From NIOZ-UU13 sp032250555 (lineage in GTDB: Bacteria; Planctomycetota; Phycisphaerae; Sedimentisphaerales; Anaerobacaceae), in assembly GCA_032250555.1 (NCBI GenBank), contig JAVVFI010000046.1:1-19499 (forward strand): a DNA stretch of 19,499 bases. The letters are read 5' to 3'. How positions within the stretch are numbered: the first letter of the stretch is position 1; each line of letters starts with the position of its first letter. Under the pieces are notes generated by a model that did no database searches, was not told the DNA's origin, and saw only the letters and a program-made list of their open reading frames with translations. This document shows positions 14,996 through 19,499 of this stretch, piece after piece. Both the position numbers and the translations under genes were made by a program.

Positions 14996-16765
14996 TTATT
15001 TTGGCTTACTTTCGGGTGATAAATACCAATCGGCCTGACGACCTTCGTGTTCAATGAGAATAATGAAATCTTTGATGTCTATTGCGCCGTCGGTATTGAT
15101 GTCACCGAGTAGATAGCTGTCCGGTGATTTTGTGCTGTTTAAGATGTTATTGAGCAGGATTGCAAAATCAGATCCGTTAACAATACCATCGGCATTCAGG
15201 TCATACCAAAAGAAATTGTCATTGTTTTGTTTATCACTTACGTTCCAGGCCAGGCCGTAGCTCTGTGCAATGGCAATTTCTCTTGGGTCGTCATTGTCGT
15301 TCATAGACAAAATAATTTCGTAGTTTGAGTAGTTGGGATCTGCAGGAATATAGATGTGCTCAAGATTGTCCACATTGCTGTCACTATAATCGAGCAGATA
15401 GTCGTTGCCTGGATTGTTTGGATCAACCGCCCAGACTTCGAGGCGAAGATCGCTGTCTTTTTCGGGTGCCGGTTCGAAGGGGTAGGTTCTGTCGAAGTGT
15501 TTGTTCCAGACAAGTGTTGTTGTAATAAATTTATCGGCAGGTTCAGCTAAGGTGATTTTGTAAACATTTTCGAGCCCCGGGCTGCTGTACAACTGGTTTA
15601 AGTCCCAGCCGGTTGTTGGAACATCACCTGGCTCATTTAGCCCGGATGTTAAATGCCTGTAGGCTCCGACTGCATTCAACAATCCGGCCCCTTGAATGTA
15701 GTCAAGAGGGGCTGTGTGGTCATCGTCGGTTTGGAGCCGGCCCTTGTGCCAGAAGGGCAGTTTGTCTGCTGAATTTAATAGTATTGCTTTGATAACGCAG
15801 TTTCCGGCATCCGGCGAAATAGCTGGGCTTAAGTTTGGGTCCTGTTTGGCTTTTTGAACGAGCAGTCCGATTGTTCCGGCTACTATTTGTGTCGAGAAGC
15901 TTGACCAGTTACCGGTTGGTTCATAAACGTTGGGTTTGTTATCAATTGCGGCTAAGCAATTGCCGGGAGCTACTATGTCAGGTTTGCACCGCTCATCAGC
16001 GGTTGGGCCGAAAGTCGAATGCTCCGGATAGGCCAAAGCAAAATGTTCCAGGTTGGTTGCGAGGTCTTTGGTATCTACAGAGTCGATGACACCAACCCCG
16101 ATGACGTTGGCCCCGGCTCCCGGATAAAGGACAGGATCATGAGCATCGGTTCCGTTACCTATTGCGGCGACGACAGTGAGACCATAATGTTCGGCCAATG
16201 ATTCGATGCCATTTGTCCACCAATCTTCAAATTGAATGCCGTTGTCGATTGTAATAATATCTGCATCCGGCGGTAAGTGTTCGAAGATGTTATTGGTTAA
16301 GAAATGCCAGAATTCGTAGATGTCCGCCTGGGCCTGGGGTGCTATGCCCTGATAGTAAAATGAACCTATTTGCGGGTAAAATGCGTTAGGGTCCTCACCG
16401 AGCAGTATGGAGCAGATGGCAGTCGAATGAGGTGAAATACCTGCGGGCGGTTGGCCCTTATCGTGTAAAAAGAGCCGACTGGAATTGAAGCAGTTATGTT
16501 CGATGTCAGGACGGTAATCGTTCTGCGGTTCATCATCGATATAGGTGATACTTCGACAGATAACGGCGAATCTAACACCTTCGCCGGTCAAGTTCGGCTC
16601 TATCCGTTTTAATGAGTAAATACCTGCGTATTCTAATCCCTGTGGCTGGAGGATTTTGGTATTCTGCGGTTCCTGAGCATTAGCTGTAGAACCAGCGGTT
16701 ATGCACAGCGCTGCTATACAGGCTATCACAGTTAACACAAGCGTTTTTTGGGGCGTATATATCAT
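14996..16765 (-). CDS. Secreted S8 subtilase homologue lacking the catalytic Asp, with C-terminal dockerin
   Basis: 589 residues with a signal peptide (cleavage near ANA|Q, residue 30). The subtilisin fold is recognisable. H113 lies in SPHSTAICSILLG, aligned with HGTHVAG. N204 lies in VVAAIGNG. KPDIVAPG (261-268) is intact, and S289 lies in WSSFSTQIVAG where GTSMAxPxVAG is usual. The strand that normally carries the catalytic Asp reads FAVICRS, placing Cys70 at the Asp position. It may therefore be a non-peptidase homologue, or another residue may substitute. A beta-sandwich resembling the C-terminal domain of secreted subtilases follows (about 400-508). Two dockerin EF-hand repeats come next, DLNADGIVNGSDFAILL (522-538) and GDINTDGAIDIKDFIIL (554-570). 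It is the first gene of the minus-strand unit, followed after 17 bases by the metallophosphoesterase. Its own ribosome binding site is weak. Confidence 0.88.
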   Translation of the reverse strand: MIYTPQKTLVLTVIACIAALCITAGSTANAQEPQNTKILQPQGLEYAGIYSLKRIEPNLTGEGVRFAVICRSITYIDDEPQNDYRPDIEHNCFNSSRLFLHDKGQPPAGISPHSTAICSILLGEDPNAFYPQIGSFYYQGIAPQAQADIYEFWHFLTNNIFEHLPPDADIITIDNGIQFEDWWTNGIESLAEHYGLTVVAAIGNGTDAHDPVLYPGAGANVIGVGVIDSVDTKDLATNLEHFALAYPEHSTFGPTADERCKPDIVAPGNCLAAIDNKPNVYEPTGNWSSFSTQIVAGTIGLLVQKAKQDPNLSPAISPDAGNCVIKAILLNSADKLPFWHKGRLQTDDDHTAPLDYIQGAGLLNAVGAYRHLTSGLNEPGDVPTTGWDLNQLYSSPGLENVYKITLAEPADKFITTTLVWNKHFDRTYPFEPAPEKDSDLRLEVWAVDPNNPGNDYLLDYSDSNVDNLEHIYIPADPNYSNYEIILSMNDNDDPREIAIAQSYGLAWNVSDKQNNDNFFWYDLNADGIVNGSDFAILLNNILNSTKSPDSYLLGDINTDGAIDIKDFIILIEHEGRQADWYLSPESKPK

Positions 16766-16777
16766 TTCTTAATTCCA

Positions 16778-16869
16778 GAGGTGGCGCAAAAAACAAACAG
16801 GAACATAAATGCTCCCCCGATTGCCAACCTCCATAGTTGCTATTTACCTGTCTGCCTCCCTGCAAACAC
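16778..16869 (-). promoter_or_regulatory. Structured 5' leader with terminator-like hairpin (candidate attenuator)
   Basis: Between the promoter and the subtilase ATG, the minus-strand RNA can form GGAGCA-UUUA-UGUUCC (16800-16815) followed by a U-rich run UGUUUGUUUUUU (16788-16799), which resembles a terminator. Two other pairings are possible: CAGACAGG (16847-16854) with CCUGUUUG (16794-16801), which would compete with that hairpin, and GAGGUUGGC (16823-16831) with GCCACCUC (16778-16785), with one bulge. It matches no riboswitch class I recognise. The foldings were found by eye. Confidence 0.35.
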
Positions 16870-16875
16870 ATTTTT

Positions 16876-16904
16876 ATAATACCATAAAACGTATTTGTTT
16901 TCAA
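16876..16904 (-). promoter_or_regulatory. Sigma-70-type promoter of the minus-strand unit
   Basis: On the minus strand TTGAAA (16899-16904) and TATTAT (16876-16881) are separated by exactly 17 bases, and TGG precedes the -10 (extended -10). Transcription would start near 16869 and give a leader of about 100 bases before the subtilase ATG. Confidence 0.6.
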
Positions 16905-16984
16905 GCAAATTATTCGGTATGTTCCAGTAATATTATTGTTTTTAGCATTAAAAGGGCGGTTCAGGAAAACTTGTTTTTGAAGTC

Positions 16985-17013
16985 TTGCCTTTATTTGTTG
17001 CAGTTGCTATACT
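16985..17013 (+). promoter_or_regulatory. Sigma-70-type promoter of the pyr genes
   Basis: TTGCCT (16985-16990), a 17-base spacer and TATACT (17008-17013), with TGC forming an extended -10. The start would be near 17020, leaving about 45 bases before pyrR. It is divergent from the promoter at 16876-16904. Together with the leader at 16778-16869 it explains most of the 299-base gap 16766-17064. Confidence 0.6.
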
Positions 17014-17064
17014 CGATGCGATATTGAAGATTGGTCTATTATTAGTTAGTGGTTTCTTTTAATT

Positions 17065-17592
17065 ATGAAGGTAATTTTAGATTCAGGACAAATCGAGCAG
17101 GTTCTCAATGAGCTTAGGGATCGTATTCTATCTGAGATTCCGGTTGAGCTGGATATCGCAGTAATCGGTATCCGCAGCAGGGGAGAGGTCCTTGCACAAA
17201 GATTATCGGGCCAACTATCCCAAAAGCTCGGTAAAGATGTTCCGTGCGGAACTCTGGATATAACTCTTTATCGTGATGACCTTAACTCACCACAAGGTAC
17301 TGATCAGCCATTAGTTCGCACCACAGAAATCGGATTCGATGTTGACGATAAAATCATTATTTTGGTTGATGATGTTTTATATACGGGCCGCTCCGCGAGG
17401 GCTGCGATGGATGCCTTAATAGATTTGGGCAGGCCACAGGCGATAAGGCTGGCCGTTCTTGTTGAGAGAGCGGGCAGGGAGCTGCCCATACAGGCTGATT
17501 ACGCCGGCTACAAGGCCGATACATCACCGGGCAAATTAATTCAAGTCAATCTTGTTGAGTCGGACGGAAAGGACGAAGTAGTTATTGAGTAA
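17065..17592 (+). CDS. pyrR: PyrR: pyrimidine regulatory protein / uracil phosphoribosyltransferase
   Basis: 175 residues, the normal size. It contains GTLDITLYRDDL (62-73), characteristic of PyrR, and the PRPP-binding loop ILVDDVLYTGRSA (99-111). The usual RGHRELPI segment reads RAGRELPI (135-142), so the Gly-His pair is replaced by Ala-Gly. In Firmicutes PyrR binds UMP and pyr mRNA to promote transcription termination, and it also has uracil phosphoribosyltransferase activity (uracil + PRPP to UMP). Here it leads pyrB and pyrC. No attenuator hairpin is visible in its short leader or in the 56 bases before pyrB, so salvage activity may be its main role; that is inference. No Shine-Dalgarno sequence precedes the ATG. 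Confidence 0.93.
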   Translation: MKVILDSGQIEQVLNELRDRILSEIPVELDIAVIGIRSRGEVLAQRLSGQLSQKLGKDVPCGTLDITLYRDDLNSPQGTDQPLVRTTEIGFDVDDKIIILVDDVLYTGRSARAAMDALIDLGRPQAIRLAVLVERAGRELPIQADYAGYKADTSPGKLIQVNLVESDGKDEVVIE

Positions 17593-17648
17593 ATGAGCGG
17601 ATTAAGTTTTGCATTAATTCATATACTCATATATAAATATACAAGACT

Positions 17649-18608
17649 ATGGCTTTGAAAAGGAAAAGTAAGCAATTCAAGTGGCATCGCAAACACTTAC
17701 TTGGTCTGCGGGAGCTTAGTGCCGAGGAGATTACATACATTCTTGACACAGCCGAAGGTTTTGAACAGATAAGTACCCGGTCGGTCAAAAAGGCCCCGCC
17801 TTTACGCGGCAAAGTTGTTGTAAATCTTTTCTTCGAAGACAGTACTCGGACACGGAACAGCTTTACCCTGGCGGCGAATCGGTTAAGCGCAGATATTATC
17901 GAATTCACCAAGAAGACCAGTTCCGTCAGTAAGGGTGAGTCTCTTTTAGATACGGCCAGAAATTTGGAGGCGCTGGGGATTGACATTGTTGTGGTTCGTC
18001 ATAATGCCGGCGGTGCGACGAAATTTTTGAGCAGGAATATAAATGCCTGCGTGGTAAATGCCGGTGACGGATTCTGTGAGCATCCTACACAAGGTCTTTT
18101 AGATACCTATACAATTCGCAAAAAAAAGGGCTCTCTTGAAGGATTGAAGATGGCGATTGTCGGTGACATAGCGCACTCGCGGGTTGCCCGCAGTGATATG
18201 TGGGCGATGACAAAACTCGGCGCCGAGGTAATATTTGTAGGCCCGCCGACACTTATGCCCCCACAGGTAAGACAATTGCCTGTCAAAGTAAGCTACAGCC
18301 TTGATGAGGTTATAGAAAAGGTTGATGTAATAAATATGCTGCGTATTCAGTTTGAGCGGCTCGGAGGAAATCCTTTTCCTTCGATACGGGAATACTCGCA
18401 TTATTTCGGATTGACTGTTGAGCGTATGAAAAGGGCCAAATCAGATATTTTAGTTATGCATCCGGGGCCAATTAACAGAGGGCTGGAGATGGAAAGCGAG
18501 GTAGCTGACGGCCGGAACAGTGTTATCTTAGAGCAGGTAACCAATGGTGTGGCAGTGAGAATGGCGGTTTTATTTTTGGTCAACCAGGCGGCAGCACAAC
18601 AAAAATGA
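17649..18608 (+). CDS. pyrB: Aspartate carbamoyltransferase, catalytic chain
   Basis: Catalyses carbamoyl phosphate + L-aspartate to N-carbamoyl-L-aspartate, the committed step of pyrimidine synthesis, in the cytoplasm. 319 residues, typical for the catalytic chain. Carbamoyl-phosphate loop STRTR at 65-69; flexible-loop Lys in SKGES (94-98); HPTQ at 145-148; VGDIAHSRVARS at 171-182; HPGP at 271-274. These separate it from ornithine carbamoyltransferase. It starts 56 bases after pyrR in an A/T-rich spacer without a ribosome binding site, and is followed 25 bases later by pyrC. No regulatory chain (pyrI) is seen in the window. Confidence 0.96.
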   Translation: MALKRKSKQFKWHRKHLLGLRELSAEEITYILDTAEGFEQISTRSVKKAPPLRGKVVVNLFFEDSTRTRNSFTLAANRLSADIIEFTKKTSSVSKGESLLDTARNLEALGIDIVVVRHNAGGATKFLSRNINACVVNAGDGFCEHPTQGLLDTYTIRKKKGSLEGLKMAIVGDIAHSRVARSDMWAMTKLGAEVIFVGPPTLMPPQVRQLPVKVSYSLDEVIEKVDVINMLRIQFERLGGNPFPSIREYSHYFGLTVERMKRAKSDILVMHPGPINRGLEMESEVADGRNSVILEQVTNGVAVRMAVLFLVNQAAAQQK

Positions 18609-18633
18609 TTATTGATAAGTTGTAATATTTAAA

Positions 18634-19499
18634 ATGAGTTCCGAATTATTGATAAAAAATGGTCGTGTAATAGATCCTGCAAACGGTATCGACGAAAAAT
18701 GTGATGTGCTTATAGTCGATGAAAAGATTGCAGAAGTCGGCAAAGTCGAAAAAACTGTACAGAAGGTTATCGATGCGGCCGGTAAATTAGTCGTGCCGGG
18801 CCTGATTGATATTCACGTTCACTTTCGTGAGCCTGGTGACGAAGAGGAAGAAACGATAGCGAGCGGCTCGGCAGCAGCAGTTGCGGCGGGTTTCACATCG
18901 GTTGTCTGCATGCCGAATACAAATCCTGTCATTGAAAATGAAACTGATGTCGAATACATCCATCGAAAGGGCAGGCAGGCCAGGAAAACTCATGTCTATA
19001 CAATGGGTGCCATCACTAAAGGCTTGCAGGGAGTTGAGCTTGCTGAGATGGGATTTATGGCCGAGGCCGGGGCTGTTGGTTTTACTGATGACGGCAGGGG
19101 GGTTCAAGATCCGGCTGTTATGCTGAGAGCTTTGAAATATGCAGGTATGTTCGATGTGGTTGTGGCCCAGCATTGTCAGGATGAAAGTTTTACCGGCAAA
19201 GGGGTGATGAATTCCGGTTACTATTCGACTATTCTTGGCTTGCCGGGGATAGACCCGCTGGCGGAAGAGGCGATTCTCTGGCGCGATATTCAGCTTATTA
19301 AAAAGGCTGAGGTTCGTTACCACGTTCAGCACATATCAACAGCCGGTTCGGTAGAATTGATAAGGGCTGCCAAGAAAGATTCTCTACCGATAACCTGTGA
19401 AGTAGCTCCACATCATTTACTTTTAACCGAGCAATGTTGTGCCGAATATGATACCAACTATAAAGTAAATCCGCCTCTACGGGCGGAAAAAGATGTTGA
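18634..19499 (+). CDS. pyrC: Dihydroorotase (class I), truncated by the right window edge
   Basis: The frame opens at the ATG at 18634 and runs off the window after 288 codons plus two bases. It begins MSSELLIKNGRVIDPANGID. Amidohydrolase landmarks are DIHVHFREPG with metal ligands H61 and H63, TSVVCMPNTNP (88-98), TDDG (151-154, the Asp-type bridge of class I enzymes), H180, H233 in QHISTAGSVELI, CEVAPHHLLLT (255-265) and YKVNPPLR (276-283). It cyclises N-carbamoyl-L-aspartate to L-dihydroorotate, the step after PyrB. The C-terminal catalytic Asp region lies beyond the edge, so activity cannot be fully judged. No ribosome binding site precedes the start. Confidence 0.95.
   Translation, partial: MSSELLIKNGRVIDPANGIDEKCDVLIVDEKIAEVGKVEKTVQKVIDAAGKLVVPGLIDIHVHFREPGDEEEETIASGSAAAVAAGFTSVVCMPNTNPVIENETDVEYIHRKGRQARKTHVYTMGAITKGLQGVELAEMGFMAEAGAVGFTDDGRGVQDPAVMLRALKYAGMFDVVVAQHCQDESFTGKGVMNSGYYSTILGLPGIDPLAEEAILWRDIQLIKKAEVRYHVQHISTAGSVELIRAAKKDSLPITCEVAPHHLLLTEQCCAEYDTNYKVNPPLRAEKDV

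Noticed and set aside
16680..16904. 74-codon minus-strand frame overlapping the leader and the start of the subtilase gene
   Set aside because: It begins upstream of the predicted transcription start and overlaps the real gene out of frame. Its composition is not protein-like.
18787..19332. 181-codon minus-strand open frame opposite pyrC
   Set aside because: It is antisense to the dihydroorotase frame, which has full catalytic motifs. pyrC lacks a stop only because the window ends.

Overview
The window looks like a chromosomal segment of a planctomycete, most likely class Phycisphaerae. The case rests on secreted proteins with dockerin-like EF-hand repeats carrying the DFAxLAxxWL signature, on beta-helix modules closed by a DPLF...VDIGxHY cap, and on Pro-Asn-Asp-rich linkers (DPNDPN). 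This is recognition by family resemblance; no database search was run.

Layout. (1) 2-1042 (+) is the C-terminal part of a secretin (PulD/GspD type), cut by the left edge. (2) 1211-10660 (+) is one giant exported protein of about 3,150 residues. It has a signal peptide, a pro-region, an intact subtilisin (S8) domain, three right-handed beta-helices separated by InlB-like repeats, long collagen-like or PGRS-like glycine-rich loops, a two-repeat dockerin-like domain and three C-terminal fibronectin-like repeats. (3) 10685-10724 is a bidirectional terminator between convergent units. (4) 16765-10762 (-) is a probable four-gene unit read right to left: a secreted subtilase homologue lacking the usual catalytic Asp, a secreted metallophosphoesterase ending in half a dockerin, aroA (EPSP synthase) and a divergent aroC (chorismate synthase). 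A strong promoter and a foldable leader precede it. (5) 17065-19499 (+) is pyrR-pyrB-pyrC, the start of a pyrimidine biosynthesis cluster, with pyrC cut by the right edge. It has its own promoter, divergent from unit 4.

How the genes fit together. AroA and AroC are the last two steps of the shikimate pathway to chorismate. PyrR, PyrB and PyrC cover pyrimidine control or uracil salvage, then carbamoyl-aspartate and dihydroorotate formation. The three dockerin-bearing exported proteins and the secretin suggest extracellular or surface functions. Whether the secretin exports the giant protein is inference from adjacency only.

The most interesting points are the giant subtilase/beta-helix protein, whose glycine-rich loops recur at the same helix turn; the chorismate synthase that lacks one of the two family histidines; the triad-deficient subtilase; the structured leader of the minus-strand unit; and the co-transcription of secreted dockerin proteins with shikimate genes. 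No RNA genes, insertion sequences, integrases or CRISPR arrays were seen. No gene-free stretch exceeds 300 bases; the longest is 16766-17064 (299 bases).
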